Positions 41,495-49,948 of a stretch of DNA of 64,000 nt are shown in pieces. Made by a program: the position numbers and the translations under genes. The stretch covers positions 230,035 through 294,034 of IMG/VR virus record IMGVR_UViG_3300044568_003163; one strand, written 5' to 3'. Origin of the DNA: a virus. Numbering within the stretch: the stretch's first letter is position 1; the number at the start of each line of letters is the position of its first letter. The notes under the pieces are model-generated. The model saw only the letters and a program-made list of their open reading frames with translations. It had not been told where the DNA came from and did not search any database.

Positions 41495-42208
41495 TTAAAA
41501 GGCAGCTCGTACGGTTGTTTGTCCTTTAATAAAATCTTTGAAATTCTTAAAGGCTTTTTTCTTTTTAGAAGAAGGATTTGGATTATCTCCACTTCCTATT
41601 TTATCTCCTTGAGGTAATGCAATAGGACCCATACCATTAACTGAACTTAATGTAGCTATAGGTGAATTTTCATCTAGCTCAACGTATTCTTTTAATATAG
41701 AATTTTTTGCTTTTTTTCTAAATTCTAAGCTTTTTTCGTTATCGGTTTCCAATTGTTTTTTATTAGTTTTATAAATTTTTAAATTTGAAAGTGCATCTTT
41801 TAATTGTTTATCTGTTGCAAATTCAATAAAAGGACTTTTTATTACGGTATTCCATTTAGCATTAGCCGCATTATCATAGGCAATCCTCAAGTAACAATGA
41901 TTCCTCCAAGTAGTTTCTTTTCGATATTGTACATCCAATTCATCAGCAAGCTTTTTAATCTTATCAGCTAACTCATTTTTTTCTTGATTTGTAGAATTTT
42001 CATTAATCTCATTTGATTCTTTCGTAACAGGTAAATCATCATGTTTAGTTTTAGCAAAGTCTCTTAAATCTTTAAGAGACATTCCATCTGCTAAATCTTG
42101 TATTTGTTTTCTGTACTCTGCATCAATGTCTTTAGCTTGAATATCTCCTTTTTTAAGAGCATAAGCCTGACCCATTAATCTTTGTTGTGATTGAGATAAT
42201 GCCGGCAT
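41495..42208 (-). CDS. DUF3008-like head protein with capsid-type cleavage motif (237 aa)
   Basis: Residues 1-60 (ALSQSQQRLMGQAYALKKG ... LRDFAKTKHDDLP) match the DUF3008-type phage domain. A coiled middle follows. At residue 180 a predicted gp21 site (VELDE, L-x-E) is followed by N-S-P-I-A-T-L-S-S-V-N-G-M-G and later GSGD, which matches the predicted mature N-terminus of the major capsid protein (after LYE). Cleavage would free a 57-residue basic peptide (contains KKKK, ends TTVRAAF). A second site, INE, is at about residue 70. Probably a head-assembly component; function unproven. Confidence 0.68.
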   Translation of the reverse strand: MPALSQSQQRLMGQAYALKKGDIQAKDIDAEYRKQIQDLADGMSLKDLRDFAKTKHDDLPVTKESNEINENSTNQEKNELADKIKKLADELDVQYRKETTWRNHCYLRIAYDNAANAKWNTVIKSPFIEFATDKQLKDALSNLKIYKTNKKQLETDNEKSLEFRKKAKNSILKEYVELDENSPIATLSSVNGMGPIALPQGDKIGSGDNPNPSSKKKKAFKNFKDFIKGQTTVRAAF

Positions 42209-42214
42209 AATTAA

Positions 42215-42784
42215 TTACGATTCTTGAGCTATCATTGCATCAATAACGTCTGAGCAAATATATCCTTTTGCTTTAGCGAATTGTTTTGCTAATGCTAAAA
42301 CTTTCTTTTCTCCGGCAGAAGTTACTTCATTTTCCTTACCCATTTCATTATTATCATTCCATTCTTCAACGGAAGCTTCTACTTCTTGTTGTATTTGGAT
42401 GGCAGTTGGATTTTGTATTTTTGCAGATTTTTCGTGATAATCTTCCCAATAGTTTGCATCGAAACCTTCATTAACTGGTTTGTTGATTGTAGTTTTTAAA
42501 GTATCTAATTGTACTTTCAATTTTGGATCTAATCCTCTTTCGATACCCCAATTAAATGAAGCTTTAATTAGCATATGTAAAGGAATATCAGCATTTTTCT
42601 TACCGTAAGGAGAAGTTTTTAGCCAATTTAAGTAATGTTCTGCTAAGTCTACTGACATTTTGATGCCTTCTGCTCTAGAAGTATTACCTGCTATTATTTC
42701 TTCAAGTAGTGTTGCAGCTTTAACTCTAGCTTCGTTTAGCATCGATTCATTTACGAATTCTTCGTAGGTTGGGATGTGTTTCAT
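42215..42784 (-). CDS. Predicted internal head (capsid-targeted) protein (189 aa)
   Basis: Leader MKHIPTYEEFVNESMLNEAR with tandem sites VNE and LNE. The middle is helical (LIKASFNWGIERGLDPKLKV). Later come EGFDANYWEDYHEKSAKIQNP and a coiled coil. The SAKIQNPTAIQIQQE stretch recurs in the cargo gene at 21225-21749 (AEKIQNPEAVVAQKE). No known family. Confidence 0.66.
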   Translation of the reverse strand: MKHIPTYEEFVNESMLNEARVKAATLLEEIIAGNTSRAEGIKMSVDLAEHYLNWLKTSPYGKKNADIPLHMLIKASFNWGIERGLDPKLKVQLDTLKTTINKPVNEGFDANYWEDYHEKSAKIQNPTAIQIQQEVEASVEEWNDNNEMGKENEVTSAGEKKVLALAKQFAKAKGYICSDVIDAMIAQES

Positions 42785-42785
42785 A

Positions 42786-43448
42786 TTATTTGCAGTTGTA
42801 TATTGTTTTTTTGTATTGTCTAGCCATTTGATTGAAATGAGATTCTCTACCGTTATAAAAAGTAAGAGAATAACTTCCTGGTTTTAATTTTTTCTTTAAT
42901 GTATCGTAACCTAAAGTAGCGTAACAAACTACAATATTAGCTTGAGTTGTTATAGCTGCAAAAATACCAAATGTAGTTGCAGAGATGCCAGCAATTTTAA
43001 GGTTTTTATCGTCTGGATTTAATCCAAATGCTCCTGAAGCTCTAGCAAATCCATCTACGGAAACTTCACCAGAAACAAATCCCTTTTCTTTATGTAATTT
43101 AGTAAGACGCTTGATTTCGTCAAAAATTTCTTCTGCTTCTGTATCACTTATTGTAATGTCTTTAAGGGCCTCATTTAAAAAATTTTCATTTTCTAGAATT
43201 CCTTCTACTACTTGTGGCATACCATTATAGAATGCAGCATAAGTATTTCCCTTTTCGAAATATTTAGATAATTTATAAGATCCGTTTTTAGCACCTACCA
43301 CATAAACAGTTTCACCTCTTTCACTTTTCTTTGAAGCCTCTCGTTTTATGTTATCTAGGTCATTTGCTCGAACATTACCTGAACCAGCTAAAGGACCGAA
43401 TTCATTTAAGTTCTCATTAAGATATTCATCGAATGTCGTTAATTTCAT
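42786..43448 (-). CDS. Predicted internal head (capsid-targeted) protein (220 aa)
   Basis: Leader MKLTTFDEYLNENLNEFG with two LNE sites. A further LNE (ENFLNEALKD, about residue 92) separates an N-terminal beta-type domain (GETVYVVGAKNGSYKLSKYF) from a C-terminal part with a hydrophobic stretch (IAGISATTFGIFAAITTQANIVV). No family recognised. Starts 10 bases after the 83-aa cargo gene and ends 1 base before the next. Confidence 0.66.
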   Translation of the reverse strand: MKLTTFDEYLNENLNEFGPLAGSGNVRANDLDNIKREASKKSERGETVYVVGAKNGSYKLSKYFEKGNTYAAFYNGMPQVVEGILENENFLNEALKDITISDTEAEEIFDEIKRLTKLHKEKGFVSGEVSVDGFARASGAFGLNPDDKNLKIAGISATTFGIFAAITTQANIVVCYATLGYDTLKKKLKPGSYSLTFYNGRESHFNQMARQYKKTIYNCK

Positions 43449-43458
43449 TGTTATATTT

Positions 43459-43710
43459 TTATTTTGCGTAAGCTTTTTGGGTTTTACGTAATTTAGTTTG
43501 AATGTTGATAACGTTAATTTTAGCGTTTATTAATTCAAGTTGAACCTTAAACAGACCAATCTTTTCAGGATGTTCCTTTATAGATTTTTGTATCTTTGCG
43601 GCTGACATTTTTAATGCAGCAATAGAATCCGAAGTTTTTTGTTCAGGTGTTCTTCGATCTTCAGAAGCTTCGTTAAGATATTCATCGAATGATGGTATGT
43701 AATTAAGCAT
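43459..43710 (-). CDS. Predicted internal head (capsid-targeted) small helical protein (83 aa)
   Basis: Leader MLNYIPSFDEYLNEASED, cut expected after LNE. The remaining 69 residues are a basic helical hairpin or coiled coil (IAALKMSAAKIQKSIKEH, LINAKINVINIQTKLRK). Positive charge would suit DNA contact inside the head, as for T4 internal proteins. No family. Confidence 0.65.
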   Translation of the reverse strand: MLNYIPSFDEYLNEASEDRRTPEQKTSDSIAALKMSAAKIQKSIKEHPEKIGLFKVQLELINAKINVINIQTKLRKTQKAYAK

Positions 43711-43714
43711 TGTA

Positions 43715-44047
43715 TTAAATTGTTTTTCCTATTATTATTTTGCAATCTTGATCGAAATTTCGTTTCTCATCGTCAGGATATGAATTTGAAATAATTATCT
43801 TTCCATTTTCTCTTACTATGATATTATACGAGATTCCTTCTCCATAAGATATAAAACGATAAGTTTCTTCTCGATCTTCGTCTTTAGTCATGAATGCATT
43901 GATGTTCTTAGCATCTTTATTCTTTTTAGCAAATTTTTCTTTTGCCTCATCATCAGGACTCCAAGTCTTTTTGGCTAATTGAAGTCTTTCGATAGAATAC
44001 CTAACCTCGGCTTCATTAACAAAGTCACTGAATTTTTTAAGTTTCAT
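43715..44047 (-). CDS. Predicted internal head (capsid-targeted) protein (110 aa)
   Basis: Leader MKLKKFSDFVNEAEVRY, cut expected after VNE. The body is Lys/Asp-rich with a C-terminal beta section (ISYNIIVRENGKIIISNSYP). Start shares its last base with the stop of the upstream 351-aa gene. Unknown family. Confidence 0.63.
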   Translation of the reverse strand: MKLKKFSDFVNEAEVRYSIERLQLAKKTWSPDDEAKEKFAKKNKDAKNINAFMTKDEDREETYRFISYGEGISYNIIVRENGKIIISNSYPDDEKRNFDQDCKIIIGKTI

Positions 44048-45102
44048 TATAGCCCTAAGTCTCTTTTGGCCATCATGATAGCAACTTTATAATATTGAGC
44101 AGTTCCTTCGTCGGATGTAGAAGTAAGAGCTTTTGTAAGTTCTTTAATATTATCATTTCCATCAAATTTGAATTTAGTTAATGCATTTGCAGGAACTCTA
44201 AAGAAATCTGAAAGTCTAGAAATACATTCTTTTTTAATTTGTTCTTCCGGATATACAATTCTTGATTCAGAAATAACATCTTCATTTTCAGATTTATTCT
44301 GTAAAGCAATAAGATCGTTTATTTGTTTTCTTTTACCGTTAGTCAATTCAACTACTTTATGAGAGATTCCGTAATATTTCTTGTCTCCTGGAGAAAGTGA
44401 TTTATTCATACGAGATTTCATTGCAACTAATGCATCTTTGTCATCGCCAGTTTCTATAACGTTACCCATATCTCTACCTACAAAAATAGGAAATGAATTT
44501 CGAGTTCCAATAGATCCACCGGTTCTAACTAATGCAAATTGTTTAGATAAATCAACAGCACCTTCAAAAATAGGCTCAGTTTTTGATTCATTAATTGTAT
44601 TGAACTTAAAAAGTCCGATTGATTCTTTAACCATTTCGTTGGTAGTTTTTTTATTTTGTAAAATGTGTTGTAATACTCGTTTTCCGTAAATTGAAAGGGT
44701 TAATAAAGGCTTTCCTGCATTTTTAAATGATTGGAAATATTTTTCATTTCGATCAAACCATTGCTTTTGGTTGATAGTCTTTCCTCTATTCTTCGACAAA
44801 TCTAAAAAGAAATGGTCTAAGTCTTCTTTAGTTACGAACTGTGCACCTACAAATTCAATTACTTTGTCTCGTATAGGTGCTGAACTGTTTGCAAGTTTAG
44901 ATGCATATTGCCCGTATTTTCTTTTAATTTGTACTCTTTCTCCTATGTAATCTCCATAGTTTTCACTTATTGCAACAATGTCATTTATTCGAGTAAATTC
45001 ATCACCAGAATTAATAGTCACAACCGTACCTTCTTCTAAAAGTACTTTGATAGATTCTCTACAAATAAGAATTTCATTTAGAAAGTCTCTGGTAAAATTC
45101 AT
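44047..45102 (-). CDS. Hypothetical protein with weak capsid-targeting-like start (351 aa)
   Basis: The start MNFTRDFLNEILI is a shortened variant of the cargo leader (FLNE). A later INE site (FNTINESKTE, about residue 169) divides the protein. The first part has LSIYGKRVLQHILQNKK; the second ALVRTGGSIGTRNSFPIFVGRDMGN and a helical end. No family recognised. Placed in the 41-46 kb cargo block. Confidence 0.55.
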   Translation of the reverse strand: MNFTRDFLNEILICRESIKVLLEEGTVVTINSGDEFTRINDIVAISENYGDYIGERVQIKRKYGQYASKLANSSAPIRDKVIEFVGAQFVTKEDLDHFFLDLSKNRGKTINQKQWFDRNEKYFQSFKNAGKPLLTLSIYGKRVLQHILQNKKTTNEMVKESIGLFKFNTINESKTEPIFEGAVDLSKQFALVRTGGSIGTRNSFPIFVGRDMGNVIETGDDKDALVAMKSRMNKSLSPGDKKYYGISHKVVELTNGKRKQINDLIALQNKSENEDVISESRIVYPEEQIKKECISRLSDFFRVPANALTKFKFDGNDNIKELTKALTSTSDEGTAQYYKVAIMMAKRDLGL

Positions 45103-45125
45103 AAGGTTGTTGTTTTTTTATATAT

Positions 45126-46358
45126 TTAATCTTTGATCGTTCTCATCTTCTCTTCTTTCAAAGCTAAATAATCTTCAAATGTCATCATACCTTCGTTAGT
45201 AGTAGACTTTGGCATATCTATTTTCGTTTTGATTCTATCACTTAACGTTTTCAAATCATCGACCAACAATTGAGTCATTGTTCCAGTAGGTTTTCTTTTA
45301 GGTTTTGAAAACGATGAAACAATTATCTTAAATAGATTTTTATTAATAGTAGTTTTTGCTATAGATTCTCGAGTTTCTAAATTAGGAATGAAACCGGAGT
45401 TTAAATCAAATTTAGGTATTGTAGTAAATGAAAGTGCATCTAATTCAACGCCTTCAAATTTATACTCATTCTTTTTGATATAATCATTGTAAATTAGACA
45501 CATTAGCTTAACGAATTTTTCGTCAGGCATACCATCTTCTAATTTATATTTATTGATTCCGTTTATTTTAACAAATTCAACTATATCAGATAGGATTATT
45601 CCGTACATATCCTGAGGTTCTCTTTCCTCGTCGTTAGTACGAATTATTTGTTGAATTACAGGGTCAACGGCCTTTGCATACATTATATCTGAAGTAGAAT
45701 TTCCGATGAATTTAAAGATTATAGAATCTACCGGTTTCTCAATATCATCGTTTAAAGCAGTTTTCTTCAATGAAGGATTAACAATCGAAATAAAGTATTT
45801 AGTAAAAGATGTAGTTTGAAATTTAGCAAGTAAATTTTCTTCAGATGTTCTTAGGTAATCCGTTAATAGAGTTTTCTGTACATCGTCTAATTTACCATAC
45901 CAAAGCACTGGAGGTTTATCAACCATCAACAAATCAGCAATTCCATTTTGTACTACGATATCATCAATAACTTTAGTTTTATTTCCATCCATCTTAATAA
46001 TGTCAGTAAGTACTAAACCGTTAAGAGGTATTTTATCATATTTGATGTTAATAGGTTCAGTCGAATGAAAATATCTAAAGCCGTATCGATATCCTACTGG
46101 TATCTTTGAGAGTATTTCTGGAGAAAGATTTTGGATGTAATTTATAGGCTCTTCAAATATTTGATTAAGAGTTCTCTCGATAGCAGTTATCTTTCCATCT
46201 TTACGATAGAAGTCGATAGTACCATCGATATTTTTTTCGAAAGCGAACCTAGTTGCATTAAGCTTTTCGCTCACTATTACAAAGTTATCGAAAAGTTTAT
46301 GTACAAACTGAAGTCCTTCTTTACGAAATACCTCTCTTAATGTTTGAATCTCTGCCAT
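45126..46358 (-). CDS. Putative nucleotidyltransferase/ligase-like protein with C-terminal leader-like motif (410 aa)
   Basis: The N-terminal segment FVIVSEKLNATRFAFEKN (K-L-N-A-T-R at about 32-37) and following RKDGK resemble motif I of nucleotidyltransferases such as ATP-dependent ligases, and YGFRYFHS / LNGLVLTDI could be motif III/IIIa. The match is tentative, and the later ligase motifs IV and V are not clear to me. The C-terminus, EGMMTFEDYLALKEE, looks like the cargo leader used at the other end of the protein. It lies at the head of the 41-46 kb structural block, next to a 77-aa coiled-coil protein. Confidence 0.4.
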   Translation of the reverse strand: MAEIQTLREVFRKEGLQFVHKLFDNFVIVSEKLNATRFAFEKNIDGTIDFYRKDGKITAIERTLNQIFEEPINYIQNLSPEILSKIPVGYRYGFRYFHSTEPINIKYDKIPLNGLVLTDIIKMDGNKTKVIDDIVVQNGIADLLMVDKPPVLWYGKLDDVQKTLLTDYLRTSEENLLAKFQTTSFTKYFISIVNPSLKKTALNDDIEKPVDSIIFKFIGNSTSDIMYAKAVDPVIQQIIRTNDEEREPQDMYGIILSDIVEFVKINGINKYKLEDGMPDEKFVKLMCLIYNDYIKKNEYKFEGVELDALSFTTIPKFDLNSGFIPNLETRESIAKTTINKNLFKIIVSSFSKPKRKPTGTMTQLLVDDLKTLSDRIKTKIDMPKSTTNEGMMTFEDYLALKEEKMRTIKD

Positions 46359-46592
46359 TTATAGTATTTCTGAAGGTTCGGATTTAGTTTTAGGTTTTTG
46401 TCTATACGTCTTCATATCTTCTAAGAATTCTTCTAACTGCATATCATCAAGATGTGCAGCATCAGTAACTCCGTAAGATTGAAGTTTTTCTAAATAGACT
46501 TTTTTATATTCTGAAGCTTTTTTCTCTAAGTCTTTTTGGATTTTTTCTTCCTTTAGTGATTTAGAAAAGGCTTTAAATTTAAGTAATGCCAT
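46359..46592 (-). CDS. Small charged coiled-coil protein, possible prohead core component (77 aa)
   Basis: Lys/Glu-rich helix throughout (KSLKEEKIQKDLEKKASEYKK), starting MALLKFKAFSKSLKEE, a distant form of the head leader. Immediately downstream of a late-promoter-like element that overlaps the end of uvsW. Size and charge recall the small core proteins of T4 heads; no sequence match seen. Confidence 0.5.
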   Translation of the reverse strand: MALLKFKAFSKSLKEEKIQKDLEKKASEYKKVYLEKLQSYGVTDAAHLDDMQLEEFLEDMKTYRQKPKTKSEPSEIL

Positions 46593-46607
46593 TAGAGTTA
46601 GATACTT

Positions 46608-46621
46608 TTTAGTTATATATC
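46608..46621 (-). promoter_or_regulatory. Late-promoter-like element overlapping the 3' end of uvsW
   Basis: Minus strand GATATATAACTAAA. The bases also encode the last UvsW residues (K-I-Y-N-stop). It heads the leftward structural block 46592 to 41236. Confidence 0.6.
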
Positions 46622-48126
46622 TTTCCTACATCTACGGTCTTCACTTGAAAAGGGAACTTCTGATCGTCATAGATTTCTTGTCTAGCTAAACCGTGTTTGT
46701 ATAGGTAGTTGTTGTATCGACCAACTCTAAAATCATCAATAAAATCAATGATAAGAAGTTTCTTTTTGTCTTCGTGTTTTCTAAGTCCTCTACCAATAGA
46801 TTGACGAATGATAACTTCTGACTTGAAAGATTCCGTAAGATATATGGTATGGATATTTGTAACGTTAATACCAGTTGAGAATGTACCATAAGATGCAATC
46901 ATAATTTTACCTTCACCTTCTTCAAGACCTTCTTTGTGACTTGAACGAATGTCTTTATCGGTTCCACCATCAATATAGAATACTCGTCTTACGGTTTTTT
47001 GTCTTAGCATATCGTAGATTTTATTACCGTATTCAATTCTAAAGAAAAGCACAAGTGAATTTTTATGATTCTTTAAAATCATATCAGTGATAAATTGCAG
47101 TCTAGCATTTGATTGAATCGCATAATCTTGTTCAAGTTTAAGCAATTTCTTTCTATCTTCTTCGGATCTAGCATGTAAAATTTTAAAGCCTTCTTTTACT
47201 TCTTGAGGTGCATAATCCATTTCAATTGCATATACTTCACATGGAGTAATATGTCCCTTTTCAATTAAGAAATCTGCGCTAATAGAAGAAATAATAGGTC
47301 CGGTGTAAGCCATAATAGTCAATCTATCTAAAGTTCCTTCTTTAGGGATTGTACCAGAAAGACCAAATCTTCTATCTGCATTTTCACATTTTTCTAAAAT
47401 AGTTTTGATTGATTGTGATTTCGCCTTATGAGTTTCATCAACAATAACCGTATCAAATGAATCAAAATATTCTTTGTCTTTTTTAACTAAGGATTGGTAA
47501 GTACCTACAACGATATTAGCACCATCTCTAATAACAGAGCCTGCAAATATTTGTTGTATTTGTAGTTTCATGTTAACTGAATCTGTATTGTACTCATAAA
47601 AGTCTTCAGACGATTGAACCACTAAATCTACCGTAGGTACAATCATTAACACTTTATGGCTTTTTCTAGTTTCTAAAAGAAAAGAAATTACCATAAAAAT
47701 AATCAATGTCTTACCTGCTGATGTTGCTAATTCGGCTAAACAACTTTTATATTTAATGATTTGAAATGCAGTTTCTATTTGATAATCTCTAGGCTTTCTA
47801 GCAGAATTAGCAAATTTAAGATTTACCCATTCGGTAAAGTCCTGTTTGTTTATATCTGCATCAAATTTACGTTCAATTCCGTTGATACCTACTTCAAAAT
47901 TGTATTGCTTACCAACATTCACAACTTCGTTCCAAAGGCCTGAAGGCAAATATCTACCACCTTTGAAGTAGCTTATTTTACCATCCCACCATCCTTTTTT
48001 AACACGAGGATCCCATTTGGCATTAGCCGCTTCTCTAGTAAATGAAAGCTTTATTTGCTCCATTTCTATTTCTGAGGCTGACGTCAGAGTAAGTAGTTTG
48101 TCGTTATGTGTTAAATCCCATTGCAT
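46609..48126 (-). CDS. uvsW: Recombination/repair helicase UvsW (SF2)
   Basis: Branch-migration and R-loop-unwinding helicase that in T4 switches origin use to recombination-dependent replication. Motifs: ARKPRDYQIETAF (Q-type), ATSAGKTLI (I), VPTVDLVVQ (Ia), VIVDETHKAKS (II, DETH), GLSGTIPKEG (III), LVLFFRIEYG (IV), SYGTFSTGINV (V) and RQSIGRGLRK (VI). 505 residues, as in T4 (about 500). Followed upstream by uvsY, the T4 order. Confidence 0.93.
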   Translation of the reverse strand: MQWDLTHNDKLLTLTSASEIEMEQIKLSFTREAANAKWDPRVKKGWWDGKISYFKGGRYLPSGLWNEVVNVGKQYNFEVGINGIERKFDADINKQDFTEWVNLKFANSARKPRDYQIETAFQIIKYKSCLAELATSAGKTLIIFMVISFLLETRKSHKVLMIVPTVDLVVQSSEDFYEYNTDSVNMKLQIQQIFAGSVIRDGANIVVGTYQSLVKKDKEYFDSFDTVIVDETHKAKSQSIKTILEKCENADRRFGLSGTIPKEGTLDRLTIMAYTGPIISSISADFLIEKGHITPCEVYAIEMDYAPQEVKEGFKILHARSEEDRKKLLKLEQDYAIQSNARLQFITDMILKNHKNSLVLFFRIEYGNKIYDMLRQKTVRRVFYIDGGTDKDIRSSHKEGLEEGEGKIMIASYGTFSTGINVTNIHTIYLTESFKSEVIIRQSIGRGLRKHEDKKKLLIIDFIDDFRVGRYNNYLYKHGLARQEIYDDQKFPFQVKTVDVGKIYN

Positions 48127-48143
48127 AGGTTAAATTTTATTTT

Positions 48144-48590
48144 CTATGAGTTTCTATGATTCATTTCAGCTATTGAAACTACATTTTTTATAGAATATCC
48201 CATTCGATCTAACGTTTCAATACATTGTGTATAGAAAGTTAATTGATTCTCTAAAAGGTTAGTTTGTCTAATCCTTAAAGACATATCAGAATTTATAAAG
48301 TCGTTTATTTCTTTATAGTCTAATTTTATATTATGTGCTGTCTTATAGTACTCGTATCGGAGCTTCCTAAAGTTTGCATCATTTGATTTCTTGTTATATA
48401 TCGCAGATCGATATTTGGCTAATTTCTCAACCATCATATGCCTAAACGACAACATTAAGACCTGAGCTTCTGCAACTCGGTCTATTTTGTATATCATCTT
48501 AATGATTTCACTAATCTTTCTAGCGTATTCTCCTCTTTCAGTTTCTAATGCCGTTTCGAGATCAGATACCTTTTGTTCTTCGTCTGTCAT
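48144..48590 (-). CDS. uvsY: Recombination mediator UvsY
   Basis: Helps UvsX displace SSB from single-stranded DNA. Weak but consistent similarity to T4 UvsY (137 aa): all-helical, 148 aa, with a C-terminal TLDRMGYSIKNVVSIAEMNHR that lines up with T4 AIKSRGFAIKHIQDMRAFEAG. Preceded by QLTFYTQCIE for T4 LLDFCSGALD. Synteny supports it: it lies directly before uvsW, as in T4. Start shares a base with the upstream stop. Confidence 0.75.
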   Translation of the reverse strand: MTDEEQKVSDLETALETERGEYARKISEIIKMIYKIDRVAEAQVLMLSFRHMMVEKLAKYRSAIYNKKSNDANFRKLRYEYYKTAHNIKLDYKEINDFINSDMSLRIRQTNLLENQLTFYTQCIETLDRMGYSIKNVVSIAEMNHRNS

Positions 48591-48802
48591 TAGAATAAGT
48601 CGTTAGAATTTTTTGATTTCTTTTTACGAAAGTTTATTACCTCCTTAGTCTTAGGTTTTTCTTTCTTTTTATATTTTATGCTGCCAATGTCAATTTGTTT
48701 TCCCTTGAATTCTACTTCTAGTTGATTAAAATCAACTATTAGTTTAAAGTTACCTTTACTGTCGGCAACTCGTTTATCGAATTTATCAAGTTCTTCTTCC
48801 AC
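48590..48802 (-). CDS. Small basic hypothetical protein (70 aa)
   Basis: An ATG at 48865 would overlap primase by 62 bases; the GTG at 48800-48802, one base after the primase stop, is the more likely start. The protein has a short beta region (NFKLIVDFNQLEVEFKGK) and a Lys-rich tail (KYKKKEKPKTKEVINFRKKK). It may bind nucleic acid. Lies between primase and UvsY; no family recognised. Confidence 0.5.
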   Translation of the reverse strand: MEEELDKFDKRVADSKGNFKLIVDFNQLEVEFKGKQIDIGSIKYKKKEKPKTKEVINFRKKKSKNSNDLF

Positions 48803-48803
48803 T

Positions 48804-49886
48804 TTACACTGATCTAATATCCAACGGGTTTGCCGTAAAATATTCGTTGTATTTTCTTGCTGCATCGTTTTTCTGTAACCAGCTGTACTTTATTAAGTCG
48901 TTAAAATCTTTAACTTCTTTCATGTCGGCTAATCTAGGTTGAACTTTGAAGTCTCTTACTAGCTTATTCCACATAAAAACAGTTTTTCTTCTTTTTAGTT
49001 TTTCTTCCATTTTGCGACGACCTACATAGTCGTTGTCAAATAAATATCTAACTGTTGGAATTTCGTCGAACATATCGGTTGGTTTATCTAATCCGGAGAT
49101 AGACACAGAATTAGGACATAAAAGTGAATCGATAGGTCCTTCAAAAATCGTAACAGGTTTCATAAAATCTACAAGGGCAATATTGAAATAAATGCTAAGC
49201 GTATTCATTCGAATTGCTTCGTCATTTGGCATTTTTAATTCTCGGTCTAAAATCAATAAGTTGATTTTCTCTATATTGTAACTGACGTATTTCTCACGCT
49301 TTGGTTTGAAATTACGAATCTGCCAACCGAAAGTATGTTGTTTATCTGGTGTAAGATTGAAAATATAAAGTTGTTCTTCTTTTGGATCGTATAAAAAATA
49401 CTCTAGCTTATTATGCAGAAATCTACCTTTTAGATACCTTTCGATTTTGAAATTTTCTTTAGGCGATACTAAATTAAGTTTTTTCTTAATCACATCTAAC
49501 GGTATGGAATATTCCTTAAGATTTTCAAAAACACTAAGTTCCATGTAATCTTTTGTAGGTGTGATTACTTGGTTTTCTCGAATATAATCGAGATAGAACA
49601 TTAAGTCGTCTTTATTGGTAACTGATTGGTCAAAGTCTCTAAGAAATTCTACGACATTAGCATGTCGCTTTTGACAGCCACCATTATAACAATGAAATGA
49701 TAGAGACTTCCAATAGATATTTCCACGCTTTTTGTGTATATCTGAACCATCACCACAATAAGGACATGCAAAATTAATTCGATCTCTATTTATTTTAATA
49801 GAAGATTTAGGACCCGAGAAATTACTAAGAAGTATTTTCTGAACTTTTGCCGTTATTTCGTCTTGTTTTTGTTTTGTTAATTCCAT
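48804..49886 (-). CDS. 61: DNA primase (gp61)
   Basis: Synthesises RNA primers with gp41 helicase. N-terminal zinc-binding module: FACPYCGDGSDIHKKRG and SFHCYNGGCQKRH (about 34-70). TOPRIM-type catalytic region VTIFEGPIDSLLCPNS and VRYLFDNDYVGRRKME, carrying the acidic metal ligands. 360 residues against 342 in T4. Its 3' side is packed against the small basic gene; upstream lies the SSB terminator. Confidence 0.92.
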   Translation of the reverse strand: MELTKQKQDEITAKVQKILLSNFSGPKSSIKINRDRINFACPYCGDGSDIHKKRGNIYWKSLSFHCYNGGCQKRHANVVEFLRDFDQSVTNKDDLMFYLDYIRENQVITPTKDYMELSVFENLKEYSIPLDVIKKKLNLVSPKENFKIERYLKGRFLHNKLEYFLYDPKEEQLYIFNLTPDKQHTFGWQIRNFKPKREKYVSYNIEKINLLILDRELKMPNDEAIRMNTLSIYFNIALVDFMKPVTIFEGPIDSLLCPNSVSISGLDKPTDMFDEIPTVRYLFDNDYVGRRKMEEKLKRRKTVFMWNKLVRDFKVQPRLADMKEVKDFNDLIKYSWLQKNDAARKYNEYFTANPLDIRSV

Positions 49887-49894
49887 GAGTAGAG

Positions 49895-49928
49895 AGTAAA
49901 AAAGGCACTCATCGAAATGAATGCCTTT
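49895..49928 (-). terminator. Terminator after the SSB gene
   Basis: Minus strand AAAGGCATTCAT - TTCG - ATGAGTGCCTTT, a 12-bp stem with one G-U pair and a stable UUCG loop, then TTTTTTAC. It separates gp32 from primase. Confidence 0.9.
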
Positions 49929-49948
49929 GAGTTATTAAAAAAGAAATC

